A stretch of 64,000 bases of DNA from Pipra filicauda (taxonomy: Eukaryota > Chordata > Aves > Passeriformes > Pipridae), in NCBI RefSeq assembly GCF_003945595.2, contig NW_024104300.1, positions 930,001 to 994,000 of the forward strand. The letters run 5' to 3'. The notes beneath the pieces were generated by a model that was given only the letters and a program-made list of their open reading frames with translations, made no database searches and was not told the origin of the DNA. Each line of letters starts with the position of its first letter. Position 1 is the first letter of the stretch. Position numbers and translations under genes: made by a program. Positions 1-28,882 of this stretch are shown here, in pieces.

Positions 1-276
1 CGTGAGCACTTTGGAAATCCCCTCACGCAGGCGCAGTAAGTCCTGAAGGGTCTTTCTCAATTGGGGCTGGGGGAGAGCCTTCATCATGTCATCGTCACCT
101 TCTCCTCCAAATGCCCTTGATGAGCCATTGACCAATCACAAAAGACCAATTAAAACAGTTTATACAGAAGTTCTCCGTCCAAGGCCAAATTCACTGTTTT
201 ATCAGGGAACTTGGCAGGCAGAACTATAAACTTCTGCAGGTGGCTAAGGCCAAACACAGACCAAACATATCATCCC
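1..276 (-). mobile_element. LTR-like dispersed repeat, cut by window start
   Basis: This stretch aligns with a second copy at about 41540-41838. Both share a block around the phrase ACCAATTAAAACAGTTTATA, then a GGCCAAACACAGACCAAA block near the right end. Homology stops just after ATATCA here and AGTATCA there. On the minus strand each would therefore begin TGATA, the usual TG start of an LTR. No retroviral coding sequence adjoins it, so it is best read as a solo LTR or LTR fragment. The family name is unknown to me. Confidence 0.6.
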
Positions 277-2399
277 AACTCCGTCCCAATACAATGACAT
301 TCCTCTTGTTTTGCACAAGTGGATTATTCCTGTCTTTTGAACATTAAGGACTCCTATCCTTTTACATGGAAGGTAAAACCTTCAAAGGAAGTTTCCCAAC
401 TCATTGTAGGAGAAATAGTCCCATAAAACTATACAAAATGTTTACAGTCAGAAATGAAGCTTGGTCAGTTTCCTAATAACAAGTGATTTTTTCTGAAAAT
501 AACTAAAGATACAGCAATGTAGATTCCACGCAGACAAAAGCTTTTGCTGTTACAGTTCTAAATGATCTGCAATTCCCAAAACTCTCAGAAAATAAACCCA
601 AAGGTGATTCACTGTGTTATAATTTGATCAGGTTCTCTTCCGAGTGGGGAGGGAAAGTTGAGGAGAAGAAGGAAGGCAACACAGTTTCTAAAATGTATAA
701 AATAACACCTAAAAACCCTCATGCCTCAAGTGTGAAAAACCTCAAGATTCCCTCTCCTTCACCTCCCTCCATTTTTACCTTACTTAGCAAATTACCTCAT
801 TTTCCTTGAAGTCTCTGTAGGTATATTAATATAATATAAAGAGACTCGACTGGTGGTGGCAAGCAGCCAAATCTGTTTATTTCAAAGAAAAGTCCTCTGT
901 ATAATCCCTGAGGAGGACATGTGACCAATGACAGCACAGCACACACTGCCCATCTGCCTCTGTAGGCTGTCTAGGAACTCCAACTCCCATGATGCACCCC
1001 TTGCATCCCTGGGACACTTCCTACAGTCTCGAAGGTCCTTCTCAGTTTTGGGATGGATTAGTAAGGGAATACTGGCGGTCTCTTACAGCAATTCTCAATG
1101 GTCTAACAGACATTGTTCAGAGAAAGAAACGGCTCTGAAGAAAGATACTGACAGGCCAATTGAAAAAATGGCCACCAATTTTACATTCTTTGCCAGCACA
1201 TCAACACTGGGCAGACTGCTCCTCTCATTTATCCTCTTACCCCTGCCAGAATTTTAATTCTTCTAATTTCACAGGAAAACAACCTAGCCCAACTCAACCA
1301 ACCAGAGGACAAAAAACAAACAAAAAAACAAAACAAAAAGCACAAACAAAACTCAAAACCAACCAAACAGACAAAAAACAAACAAGAGAAAAGGGTGGCC
1401 AGTAAAAAGAACATAAACCCTAATCAAATAGTTTCTGATACTCTACAGACTCATCAAGATGTATATTTTTCTTTTGAAGTGACTGGACAGCTTCCACCAA
1501 AGTTTAAGTGAAAACCTTAATATATTTGTATACATTTTTAAAAACAGAAAGTAAAAAAAAAGAGGAATCAAAATTAAGACCAACATTAAATATACTATAC
1601 AACAGGTTTGCAGTATTTGACTACTCTGTGAAAAGGCTGATGAGTAATCAGAAGTGTTAATGAATAAGTTTGCCTGCAGGTTCAAAACTATTAGTAATTA
1701 TTAACACTAACATGACAAAAAATTGAATCACCATATGTTATAATAGTTTTGTTAATGAAATATTTTAAAATACTTCTTTCTTTTTATTTATTTTTAAAAA
1801 TATACAGGTCTTTTAATCTCATGTTCGCATAAAATTGTGTTTTTTTCCCTCCACACCTGAACATTTAGGAGAAAATCTTTCATTGCTCTACACTCCAGAT
1901 TCTTGCGCATTGAATATATATTTGAGTTTTCGGATTGGCAGAATCAGAAGGGACTGTATTTAAACAATAATTCTTTATTTAACTTTACTCAACTGATTTC
2001 CTCCAAGAAAAGACTGAGAGTCTCCTACATCTTCCTTTTAAAAATCAGGTAAATACTTGAAAAAGTATAATAATGAGACTTTTTTTTGTTGTTATATGTT
2101 TCCTGACAAATTTTGCCACTCTGGATTACCAGTACAGAACACATGGGATATCGTAGAATGAAAATGATGCATGAGTGTTTTAAATAAAGACAGAAATATT
2201 CGAAAGTTTATTTCAATATTATCATCATAAGAAACAAACTGTTGTTTTTGCTCTGACAAGTCATCTCCTCCTCTCAGTTTTCCATTATAATTCCTGATAA
2301 AAGACACACCATTTAACTTTAAAATTTAACTTCCAATAGTCCCCCAGGGGAAATGTAACTTAAATGCTTCCTAATACACAGTCTGCAAGTTTACACGTG
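277..2399. other. RMI1 3' flank and 3' UTR; no gene seen
   Basis: No convincing protein gene lies here; the open frames are short and low in complexity. The right part should be the RMI1 3' UTR. Minus-strand AATAAA hexamers appear as TTTATT near 1970-1978, 1783-1793 and 868-875. Part of 830-1260 looks repeat-like and carries a ZNF143-like motif. An A/C-rich simple stretch lies at 1312-1392. Confidence 0.5.
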
Positions 2400-4283
2400 T
2401 TATTTATTCAAACGTTTCTTCAGTTGTTCTAGATGCCTTGTATCAGCATCCTGGAGGACTAACACAGTCCTTTTAGACTCAAATGGATCAAACTCAATAG
2501 TCATCAAACAACAGAGGTCTATCAGTTGTTTTTGACATTCCTTTAAACCATCCCTAAGCTTTAGACGTAAAGCTGGATCCTTTTTCAGCTTATTCATTTC
2601 AGCCACCGAAAAGCCAATCAAGCTTGTTAGAATATCATCAGCAAAATCTACTTCAAGATAAGCAGAACCATCAGAAATTTTTGCCTTTATACCCCAGGAC
2701 CCATTGCTGTTTGTGAGGTTTCCAGTGAGAGTAACAATAAAACACTTAACTTTCAGAATTGTAACAGTTTCTGGTTTTTTTGCAAGGAGAAGAGAAATAT
2801 ATGTGAAAGGTGAAGAATTTAAATCTAAATGTGGCTCTACTGCTCTGCAAGGAAAGGTCTGTGAATCATGCTTCTGCTGAACTGTTTCTGGATCTGTTTT
2901 TGAGAAAAATACAGGATCACCATTTAACACACTGTGGTCAGAAGTCTGCTGGGATTTACATCTCCTTTCATCTAAGTCTGTATCATTCTGCCCTTCTTCA
3001 GGAGGATTTTCCAAAGAAAAATCTGAAGAACTGCAGGTCTGATGTACGCTTCTGTGCTGCAAAAAGCTATTCATGCTATTTCCACGTTCATCAAATATTG
3101 TTTTTCCAAAATTCTTTTCCTTGCTGATAGCTTCCATAGGTTTATCTCTTTCACTCACATCACTTTTTTCACACATGCCATTTAAAGACAAATCGCATGA
3201 TCTTCTAAGTGTGTGTGGAAGTCTTTCAGTAATTAAACCTGTGTTTCTGTTCATGACCACTGGTGTCACTTCATCCAGTTCTATTTGCATCTCTTCTTCC
3301 AGAAGAAAGTCATCTTCTAAAGGAAAGTCATTTAAAAAGCCATCAGCATATTCTATGGGAGGCGAAACTTGTTCAACTGAAGGAGGAAAAGGGCTTCCAG
3401 ATTTCTCTATCAAAACATTTCCATTGTGTACAGTCAGTGAACCTGAGGCTGTACTAAAATTGTTGCTTTTGCTGCAATATCCGCTTTCTAAAGATGTTCC
3501 ATTGTTTAAAGTAAATTCATTATTTTCATCAAGACCGGCTAAAAGCTCTTCATCTGAAGGGCCAAGAGATTGTTCTGATTCATCGACAGGCCTGGAAAAA
3601 ATCTGTTCATGACCAGCTTGTCCAACAGAATTACAGTTTTCAGTTTCTCCAATTAATCTAGCAAGGACTCTTTCCTGAGAATAATCCTCAAGAAGAGCAT
3701 CCACTTCACCCCCCAACAGTTTCACATTTTCTGGTTTAAGCAGAAGGACTCCAAGACGATATGCAATATTACCCTGTACAGTGATTTTTGTTCCAGGAGG
3801 AAGATTACTGCACAGGACAGGCACTGGTTGATATTCCATGCCCTGAATTTGATGTATTCCATCAGTTAGTTGTAGCATCAGCATTCGAGTAGGCTTTGCT
3901 TCCCAGGGCTTCTGAAATGCCTGAGTACTGGCTGTTACTTCTTCATTTACGGTGCTTTTCCCTCTTAGCTTCTGCAACTGAGAATATGCTGGCTGGCTAA
4001 CATCAACCAGTGAATCAATCTGTATGGAGTAGAAGCCTGACAACTCTCCTTTGGGAGCATTCAAGATGCAGTCAGGCAAAATGGGATATTCCAAGTCTCT
4101 TAGATCGGTAAGAAGCCATTGCTCAAATACTTGCTTGTTAATCTGAGCTTGACTTAAATTACTACCACTATTTTCCTCCTGGATCCAATTAATACATGCT
4201 TCCAGCCATGTCAAAGGAACTTTAATATGCCATGTGGATGAAAGCCAGGTTTCCACTCTTGCTGCAATGTTAGATGTAGACAT
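2400..4283 (-). CDS. RMI1: RecQ-mediated genome instability protein 1
   Basis: Single-exon 627-aa reading frame (human protein 625 aa). RMI1 is the OB-fold subunit of the BLM-TOP3A-RMI1-RMI2 dissolvasome, which resolves double Holliday junctions without crossover in the nucleus. The N-terminal RMI1 domain (about residues 1-210) is clear: the [40 protein letters not shown] and RPLG-like [13 protein letters not shown] segments match the family closely. A poorly conserved acidic/serine linker follows (about 215-470). The C-terminal OB fold that binds RMI2 occupies about 475-627. The start sits in an A-at-minus-3 context, and a 3' splice site (TTCTGTTTTAG on the minus strand) lies 26 bases upstream at 4310-4320, so the 5' UTR is spliced. 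The gene is divergent from HNRNPK, as in other vertebrates. No frameshift or missing segment was seen. Confidence 0.97.
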   Translation of the reverse strand: MSTSNIAARVETWLSSTWHIKVPLTWLEACINWIQEENSGSNLSQAQINKQVFEQWLLTDLRDLEYPILPDCILNAPKGELSGFYSIQIDSLVDVSQPAYSQLQKLRGKSTVNEEVTASTQAFQKPWEAKPTRMLMLQLTDGIHQIQGMEYQPVPVLCSNLPPGTKITVQGNIAYRLGVLLLKPENVKLLGGEVDALLEDYSQERVLARLIGETENCNSVGQAGHEQIFSRPVDESEQSLGPSDEELLAGLDENNEFTLNNGTSLESGYCSKSNNFSTASGSLTVHNGNVLIEKSGSPFPPSVEQVSPPIEYADGFLNDFPLEDDFLLEEEMQIELDEVTPVVMNRNTGLITERLPHTLRRSCDLSLNGMCEKSDVSERDKPMEAISKEKNFGKTIFDERGNSMNSFLQHRSVHQTCSSSDFSLENPPEEGQNDTDLDERRCKSQQTSDHSVLNGDPVFFSKTDPETVQQKHDSQTFPCRAVEPHLDLNSSPFTYISLLLAKKPETVTILKVKCFIVTLTGNLTNSNGSWGIKAKISDGSAYLEVDFADDILTSLIGFSVAEMNKLKKDPALRLKLRDGLKECQKQLIDLCCLMTIEFDPFESKRTVLVLQDADTRHLEQLKKRLNK

Positions 4284-5009
4284 TTTCTTTTATAGTAATA
4301 GTGAATTCCCTAAAACAGAATTCAAAAAGACATATTTACTCTTCTGACAAAAGCTGAAATTATGACAAGTCTCATGCTCATGTTATATAGAAATTTTAAA
4401 TTAAAAACATTCTACAGACACTAAAACTCACATGCATTTCCAATATTTAATACTTCAATCAGCTTAAAAATTATGTGCAATTAGCTGGAAGTGTGTGCAA
4501 AATATCGGGGAAGGACGGAGATTTATATAAGCAACCGTGCTTAGTGACTTCTTTTCTGTTGATTTAATTAGAAACATACAACTGAAATTGATTTCTTGTG
4601 GATGGAAAGTGGATAAAAAACCCAAACCAAAAGAAAGTAAATTGTTTAATATATATTCTGTACTTTTTACTGCTTCAATTCTGTGGGTGTTGCTGCTAAC
4701 ACTCAGTTTACTTTAGAAATTGACCTGAATCCCACTTCACCAGCACTGTTATGAACAGAAGTAAGAGACACTACAGAACCAAGCTGGGGTTTATTAGCAC
4801 TTGTATAGAGGGGTGACTTTCAGTCTGCAACTGGATGAAAGCTTTTACCCTACAACAGAAAGCTAGCTTGAAACATTGTTATCCGGAGATTCCATCCAGG
4901 GTTTGGCTGCAACACTACCAAGTCTTGGCAACTATCATATTAGAGACATAAGTGGCTAATAAGCTCTAGCTTTTTGTTAGTTCAGGAAGTAGGTAAGCAC
5001 AAACAGAAG

Positions 5010-6290
5010 TATTTCAGTCGGAAGGGACTTAGAACAATCATCTAGTCCAATGACCTGATCAATTCAGGGCTGATCAAAAGTTAAAACACATTATTAAGGC
5101 TGTTGTCCAGATGCATCTTAAACACTGATAGGTTTGCGGCATCAGCCACCTCTCCAGGAAGCCTGTTCCTATATTTGAGAACCCTCTTGCAGTCATAGAA
5201 TCATTCAGGTTGGAAAAGACCTCCAAGATCGTTATGTCTTACCCTTGACTGAACACCATCATGTCAACTAGATCACGGTACTAAGTGCCACATCCAGTCA
5301 TTTCTTGAACACTCCTAGGGATGCTGATGCCATCACCTCCCTGGGCAGGCTGTTCCAATGTTTAAATACCCTTACAGTGAAAAAATTCTTCCTGATGTCC
5401 AACCTGAACCTCTCTTGGTACAGCTTGAGTCTGTGTCCTCAAAGAGACTGATCCCCACCTTGCTACAACCTCCTTTCAGGTAGTTGCGGAGAGCAATAAG
5501 GTCTCCCCTTGGTCTCCTTTTCTCCAGCCCTGCTCCCTCAGCCGCTTCTTGCATGATTTACTCTCTGGACCTTTCACCAACTTCTTTGCCCTTGGTAAAG
5601 AAATTATGCCTATTGTCAAGTCTGAACCTCCCCTAATGTTTGAAACATTCCCAGGTGTCCTGTCACCGATTCCCCGGAAAAGACCAGCACCTCCCTCTCC
5701 ACATCTCTCCTCAGGAAGCTGTACAGAGCAATGAGGTCACCCCTCAGCCCCTTCTCTCCAAACTACACAACCCTGTGCCCTCCTGTGGACCATTCAAGGA
5801 CCTTCACGTCCTTCTCAAACTGAGAAGGGGCCCAGCGCTGCACACAGGACTCAGGGTGAGGCCACACCACGGCTGAGTACAGCGGGATGATCCGCTTTTG
5901 GCAGCTGCTGATGCTGTGTCTGATGCACCCCAGGATGGGGTTTGCCCTCCTGGCTGCCCGGGCACACTGCTGACTCACACTGAGCTGCTGCCCACCAGCA
6001 CCCCCAGATCCCTCTGTAGGGTGTAGTGGCTGCTCTCCAGACACTCCTCTCCCAGTTTATACTTGTGTCCAGCAGTACTCCATCCCAGGGGCAGAATCTG
6101 GTATTTGTTCTTGTTGAATTTAGTGCCATTGACAATTGCCCAGTGTTCCAATCCACGCAGATGCTTCTGCAAAGCTCTTGTCCCTCGAAAGAGTCAACAG
6201 GGTCTTCCAATCTGGTATCAACAACGCACCTGCAGTGCATTTAACTCCTGCATCCAGATCACTGATACAAACATTAAAAAGATATAAGGC
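5010..6290 (-). mobile_element. CR1 LINE, older copy, interrupted
   Basis: The copy lies on the minus strand, 3' end at low coordinates. Its two halves, about 5010-5194 and 5591-6290, read as one CR1: text stopping near the CTCTTGCAG at 5186-5194 resumes with GTAAAGAAATTATGCC near 5600. Minus-strand frames at 5763-6240 keep the CR1 reverse-transcriptase C-terminal signature (for example VNGTKFNKNK) but with stops and frameshifts, so it is dead. It is sense to RMI1. Confidence 0.85.
5195..5590 (-). mobile_element. CR1 LINE 3' fragment nested in an older CR1
   Basis: Begins TCATAGAATCATTCAGG, the reverse complement of the usual CR1 3' end, and runs through the antisense of the extreme C-terminal CR1 coding region ([18 protein letters not shown] in the minus frame 5372-5554). 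It splits the surrounding CR1, so it is the later insertion. The right edge is approximate. Confidence 0.8.
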
Positions 6291-6639
6291 TGCCTAACTG
6301 TGCCTGGATCATGTTCAATCTCTTAGAAAGGGCGATCGAGGAGTTCAGCAGACCACACAGAAAACAAGCAGTATCGTAAGAATATTTAAGGAGCACCAGG
6401 TTTGGTTGGTTTTTTGCACAAGCTTTCAGCAGGTGACAGGGGGGAGGGAGGGAGAGGAATAGAGGCGGGAAGAGGTGGTGGGGTCGCTCCCCACAGCCCC
6501 CGGCGCGGAGCCCCCAACTCACCGTTCCCGGGGCTCCCTGGCGGCCTGCGCGCCACACAAACGCCGCGCGCACTGACAGCCAATGGGAGGAGGGCATCCA
6601 ATCATCGCGAGAGTTTCGCTGTCGCCGGCGCCGAGCGGC

Positions 6640-6757
6640 GCGCACAAGGCGGGGTTTTGGCAGCCGCCATTTTCTCGCTCTCCGGCAGTCGCCGCTCCCG
6701 TTCTCCTGGGCCGCCCTCCGCTGCCCGCGCCGCTGACAGCGCGCTCCCGCCGCTCAG
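6640..6757 (+). other. HNRNPK: Probable noncoding first exon of HNRNPK
   Basis: GC-rich stretch containing the YY1-type GCCGCCATTTT element and ending CGCTCAG|GTAGGA, a good donor. The start is only a guess. A second possible first exon ends at 7016 (GCGCAG|GTATGC). Both would splice to the acceptor at 9453. Confidence 0.45.
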
Positions 6758-7848
6758 GTAGGAGAGCCTGGCCGGCCGCGGCGCAGGTCTGACGGCGCCG
6801 CCTTCCCCCGGGCTCGTCTGGCCCTGTCCCTCACGGAGGGCGGGGCGGGGCGGGGCGCCGCCCCCCCGGTGCTGACAGGCAGCGGCCTCATCCAATGGGG
6901 CGGCGGCGGCGCCTCTCGGGAAGGGCGGCGGAGCCAATCGCAGGTGGTGTGCGCGTCGGCGGCCGCGGTTGCTGTCTTTTCTCTCTCGTGCGCGGAGTGG
7001 CCGGCGGCACGCGCAGGTATGCGTACCCGCGGCGCAGTGTGGCCGAGGCGGGCGAGGAGGAGGAGAGGGCGGGAGGAGGGTGCAGGCCGATCCGGGCCCC
7101 TCCTAGGCCGTCAGAGCTGCCGCCGGGTCCCGCTCGGCGCCGCTGCGTGACACAGCGTGCGGGAGGGCCTGGGGCCGCTGTCGCGGGCCTCAGCCCCCGG
7201 GGCCGCCGCGGTCTCGGGGCTCCCGTGAGCTCCAAAGGGGATGGCGGTGCAGCGGGGTGGGGTCTGCGTGGAAGAGAGTGGGGTGTCGCCATCTCGGCAT
7301 AATTCCCTCGTGCCCCGCGGGGACAGCGGGCAGCTCGGCCGTGGGCGCTGCCGCCCGGCCAGCGCGGATTCCGCAGCGCCAGCGGGTGCGCTTCAAGGGC
7401 GGAGGAGCGGCCGCCGCCCTCCCGTGCCCGCCCTTGCTGCGTTTGTGCCCGGGGCGAGCTGCTGTGGCGGATTATGGCGGGCGCAGGAAGGGCGCTCCGG
7501 GCCGCGCTTAGCCGCGGGAGCCCATTGCGGCCGCGCCGCTGTCGGGGGCGGGCGGAGCTCCCGCGCTGGCGGGGCTACCCCGCTCCGTCGTGCCTCGGGC
7601 CGCCGGACGCCTCCTTTGTGTCCGCCCGGGTAGAACCGGCTAACTCTCCCCGCGGCCGCGTGGTGGTGGCGGCGACCCTTCCGCTGCCGGCTCCGCCTCG
7701 CCGTGGCCGGGCGGGCGGGCGCCATTTCGGAGGGCGCCATTTCTGCTGCTTCGCGGGTGCTCTGCGGCGCCGCTGCTCCCGCCGCACTCCCTGCTGCGCC
7801 GGGCGGGCGGCTGGAGGCTCAGGGAAAGGAAGGGAAGACGGAGGGAGG

Positions 7849-7870
7849 GAGGCAGGCAGGCAGGCAGGCA
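7849..7870. repeat. (GGCA)n microsatellite
   Basis: Five tandem GGCA units after a GGGA-rich run at the edge of the CpG island. It could be a polymorphic marker. Confidence 0.85.
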
Positions 7871-7899
7871 TGTGGCAAGAGTCGCTGTGTCCTGGAGGG

Positions 7900-9453
7900 A
7901 GCGGGACTGAGGCGCGCTGGCGTTTCCCAGCTCTTAGGTCTGTGGTCGATGGTCCCGCTTCTCGTGGCCGCTTTAGCCTTTCGGTGTTTTTAAGAGACTC
8001 GACTCAATTAGTGATTTTAACGTCCTCGATTTACCCAGTTGAACGAGACTGGAGAGCACCTGACGTATAGGCAGGTTTGACTAGGGGAGACTGAGCCGTG
8101 AATTGTAACTGTAACTGATATTACAGTTCGCCCCCTGCAGCCCTGAAATTCTTGGGATAGTTGGAAATAGATTAACCAGGGTCCGAGAAGGCTATTACAC
8201 CGTAACTGGTCGTTCCCTACTCTTCGTACGCGTAGCAGCGCAGATTTTGGCAACGTATGCTTGAGATGCCGGTATCGTTAACTCTGCGTGCCCGTTAGCT
8301 CGTTTCAATTGCCTGGGAAGGCAGTGCATGCTGTTAGCTCCTACAGGCGGGGCAGCAGTTACGCAGCTGTCTGAGAGTGTGTTTATAAAGTTACAGTCAC
8401 GTTTTGGTTTTGTTTTTTTCTGTTGGTACCACAATGAGTGCCTGCCACTTGTTGGGGCACTTGAAATTAGTGCAATATGAAGGGAAACATATGATGATTT
8501 TGCTGCATTGCCTGTAAATCACATTTCTTAAGATAATAAGTAGCAAAATTATTTATTTTGTTTGCACTTCTCTCTAATGTGATTTATTAGCATTCCAAGA
8601 TAAACTTAAAAGTAGCAGGTTGCAATCTATTTAAGAAAATCATAGTGAGATTCAGTTGCTTTTGGAGTTCTTGTGTGTGCACGGAGGATTATATGGCGAT
8701 TATACGCAGAGGATGGTATTTCTAAAAAGAGATTTTTTTAGTGTAGGTAGAAGTTGTAATTTGTATTTTGTTCATCAGTTATACTTGATTGGCAGGCATG
8801 CTCAAATGCTTGTTAGTATGTTGGTAGAAAATTTGTAAAAGTAATCCTGACAATTACCGTAATAGGGGTTTATTTTCAAGTTTAAGTTGTGTATACCTGA
8901 ACAACAGGAGCAGATTCTTATGTACTGTCCTTTTATGAAGTGAAACCAAGGCACATGTATCATATAACATGTTAAAAATAAGAGCTGAATGCAGTTCACT
9001 TTAAATTTCTCAAAATAATTTTTAGTAACTGTGTTACTTAAAACTATCGTGTGCCCAAAAACTGTAATTCAGACAGTAAGAGTTTATGTAAGTCTACAGA
9101 CTTGACTTTTATCTACTCTTAGTGGTGTGTTTATCTTGGGTATGCTTTTTCTTTTATAAAGAAAAGATTTGTGACAGCTTAGGTCAAATCTCTGTGTTTT
9201 GGTTGTAGTGAGAATCAGAGCTGTTATGTGAGGAGACTCACAACTGATATATGCTGTTTTCATAGGCTCTTGAAGCAATAGGCTGTTGGATTTTGATCCC
9301 GCCCAGAATACCTGAGTTTTTCTCTGCAAGGATATATAATAGCGGTAAGTTCTAGCAGCAGGCATTTATTTTTGTTACTGTTTTTGCTTCAGCATGATGT
9401 ACAGTTTGCCTTTTGACAGACTTAGATGTACCATCTTTTTTATTTTTCAACAG
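7900..9453. other. HNRNPK: HNRNPK 5'-UTR intron, right part
   Basis: Intronic sequence ending at the acceptor TTTTTCAACAG (AG at 9452-9453). No repeat, exon or RNA gene recognised. Confidence 0.6.
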
Positions 9454-9484
9454 GTTTTGCTTGCCCACATAAGAAAAAAAGGCA

Positions 9485-26917
<17,433 letters not shown>

Positions 26918-28110
26918 TGCAAGATTATTTTTTCTTTTTTATAGTGTGAAGCAGTATTCTGGAAAGTTTTTCTAAGACTAGTGAAGAACTGAAGGAGTCC
27001 TGCACCCCTATTTTTTTTTTTTTAATCTGCTTCTGTTTAAAAAGCCAACATTCCTCTGCTTCATAGGTGTTCTGCATTTGAGGTGTAGTGGAATCTTTAC
27101 TGTCCACCAGATGTAATGTTTTAGTTCCTTACAAATACATGGGGGGAGGGAGCACGAGACTAACACTGAAATTTTGAAGCAGCAGAGAGATTGAATTCTA
27201 TTTTTGTTCATCGTTGGTGGTAAATTGTAATGTTTTTCTGTAATTGTTGTGTACACCCTGCTTTTATGTACACGGTGTCTTATTTTAAAGGGGGATGAAT
27301 TCTGGTAGGCCTCATGTCCCTGGTATCTGTTGAGAGCAGTATGCAGAATGTAATGCTTTTTTGTAAGAAACATTTTAGGATTTTTAAATAAATTTAGTGA
27401 ACCTATTCTTGGTGGTCATTTTTTTTCAGGTCTACATAAGATAATAACTAAAATGAATACACCTAGTTTGGTTGGGTTTTTTTCCCCATATGAATTAAAG
27501 TTGCTGTTAAGCTTGCTCTTCAGCTTCCTTGATATAGATGGAGTTATGTGGGGGTTTTTGACAAATTAAAGAAATTGTGTGAAAACAATGACTGCTTTGC
27601 TGTTTGGGGGAAAAAAAAAGTTAAAATATACACAAAAAATGTGTAAAACTTGACATTTTTGCAAGTGTTTGGCCCTCTTTGCAGTACATATATATATTGG
27701 TGACAGTATATAAATAAAATATTTAAAAACTTTGTGATGTCACTGAGTAAACAGTGGTAAAGTACACCTGGTTATAGACAGCTTGCTTAATGCAGATAAC
27801 ACTGTTAGAAATGACAGTTGCTCTACCATTTCTGAATAAATTATAGCTGTTTCCTGAGCTTTTTTTTGTATGAGGTAGAAATTGCAAATTGGCAAATTGA
27901 CAGTATCTAACTCTGTAACTTGTAATTGTATGCAAAACTTAAACTTGTTTGGTTTCCCAGCTGTATGTTGAATTCCATAAGAATTATTTGTGAGAAATTA
28001 AAAAAAAACATATAAAGCCTCTAGATATCTCATGTAATACCTTGGCATTTGTATTTATAGTTAAAAGTTTTAATTTCACTTCCTGAATAAAAACAAATTA
28101 AAAAACGTAG
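26918..28110 (+). terminator. HNRNPK: HNRNPK 3' UTR with three poly(A) signals
   Basis: AT-rich UTR without open frames. AATAAA hexamers stand at 27387-27392, 27713-27718 and 28086-28091, allowing short and long 3' ends. The first is followed by a GT-rich stretch. Confidence 0.75.
26945..26975 (+). CDS. HNRNPK: HNRNPK last exon, form B (ends SGKFF)
   Basis: A second acceptor, TTTTTTATAG, 61 bases downstream, is followed by the same TGTGAAGCAGTAT and then encodes SVKQYSGKFF and TAA. Use of this acceptor gives the other known C-terminal isoform. Confidence 0.88.
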
Positions 28111-28882
28111 AAGTGTGTTGCACATATGGATATGATGGGTCCAGGCTAAGCCTGGGTTCTTTTGTTGTGTTTTGTTATTTTGGTGGTTGAGAATTTTTTT
28201 TCCGCCCATGGTTTGTTGGAGCATTGGTTAAGCTTGGCCTTTTTAGAGCAGCTACTCATTAAATGGAATGGTAAAAGGCAAGGATCTAAGTAAGACATTG
28301 CGTGCAAGGCTGGCCTACTTGGCAGAGCTGTAACAAATCTGTAGAAAGTAAACAGTGCCATCAGCCTTGTGTGTTGTCAGAAGGAAGGCAGCTGGCACCT
28401 GGCTGGTTACTCAACGAACCGTAATTAAGAGGGAGAAGTCTACAAATCGAGGCAAAGGTTTTGGGCGAAATGCGAGTGAACCGGAACAGTTGCCGAATTT
28501 TGTGTGCCTCCAACTTGCTATGTACGGACGAGTGGGGTTGTGAGAGGTCGTTACTTTGGTGCTGTCCTGTTTTAATTCGGGAGGAAAGCTCAGCAAGTAT
28601 CAACACGCAAATTTTTGTTCGAAGCAGAGCCTGTATCCTGCTGCAGCCTGGCAGGGTTGCGGGGGCCGATCCCGATGCTCCCCAAGTGCCGGCCCCGGCG
28701 CTCCTGCAACTCCGGGCTCTGTGCGCGCCCCGCCGCGGCGGGAGCCGCCCGGGCCCGCCCCGTCCGCGCCTGCGCGCGGCCGTGGCCTCGCGGGGTGGGG
28801 AGTGGAGCGGGGCCGGGATCTGGGTAAGCCCGAGCAGCTTCGGCGGGGCTGGGTTGGGCGGCGTGCGCGTGTCCTGCCCAGC
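28111..28882 (+). promoter_or_regulatory. QNG1: HNRNPK-QNG1 spacer and QNG1 CpG promoter
   Basis: 28111-28450 holds nothing recognised. From about 28650 the sequence becomes CpG-rich (continuing to about 29330), the promoter and 5' UTR of QNG1. Long frames on both strands here reflect GC bias. Confidence 0.6.

Larger units (their letters stand above)
4310..6522 (-). other. RMI1: RMI1 5'-UTR intron
   Basis: Inferred intron between a first noncoding exon in the CpG island and the coding exon. The donor reads CGGTGAGT on the minus strand (plus positions 6517-6524) and the acceptor AG is at 4310-4311. It contains CR1 copies at about 5010-6290. The stretch 4320-5009 shows nothing recognisable. 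Confidence 0.6.
6450..7900. promoter_or_regulatory. CpG island, bidirectional RMI1/HNRNPK promoter
   Basis: Very GC- and CpG-rich block between two divergent genes. CCAAT boxes occur at about 6581, 6598, 6892 and 6934. A GCCGCCATTTT element (YY1-type) is at 6664-6674, with two GCGCCATTT copies near 7730-7742. A minus-strand donor at 6522 (RMI1) and a plus-strand donor at 6757/6758 (HNRNPK) flank only about 235 bases, so transcription start sites for both genes should fall between them. Open frames here reflect GC bias, not genes. Confidence 0.8.

Noticed and set aside
3073..3612. 179-codon plus-strand frame
   Set aside because: Antisense of the serine-rich RMI1 linker.
7849..7870. CRISPR-like short tandem repeats
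   Set aside because: Plain GGCA microsatellite without spacers in a vertebrate genome.
6402..7993. Several 80-200 codon frames on both strands in the CpG island
   Set aside because: Pro/Arg/Ala-rich on all frames, overlapping and without family resemblance; explained by GC content and few stop codons.
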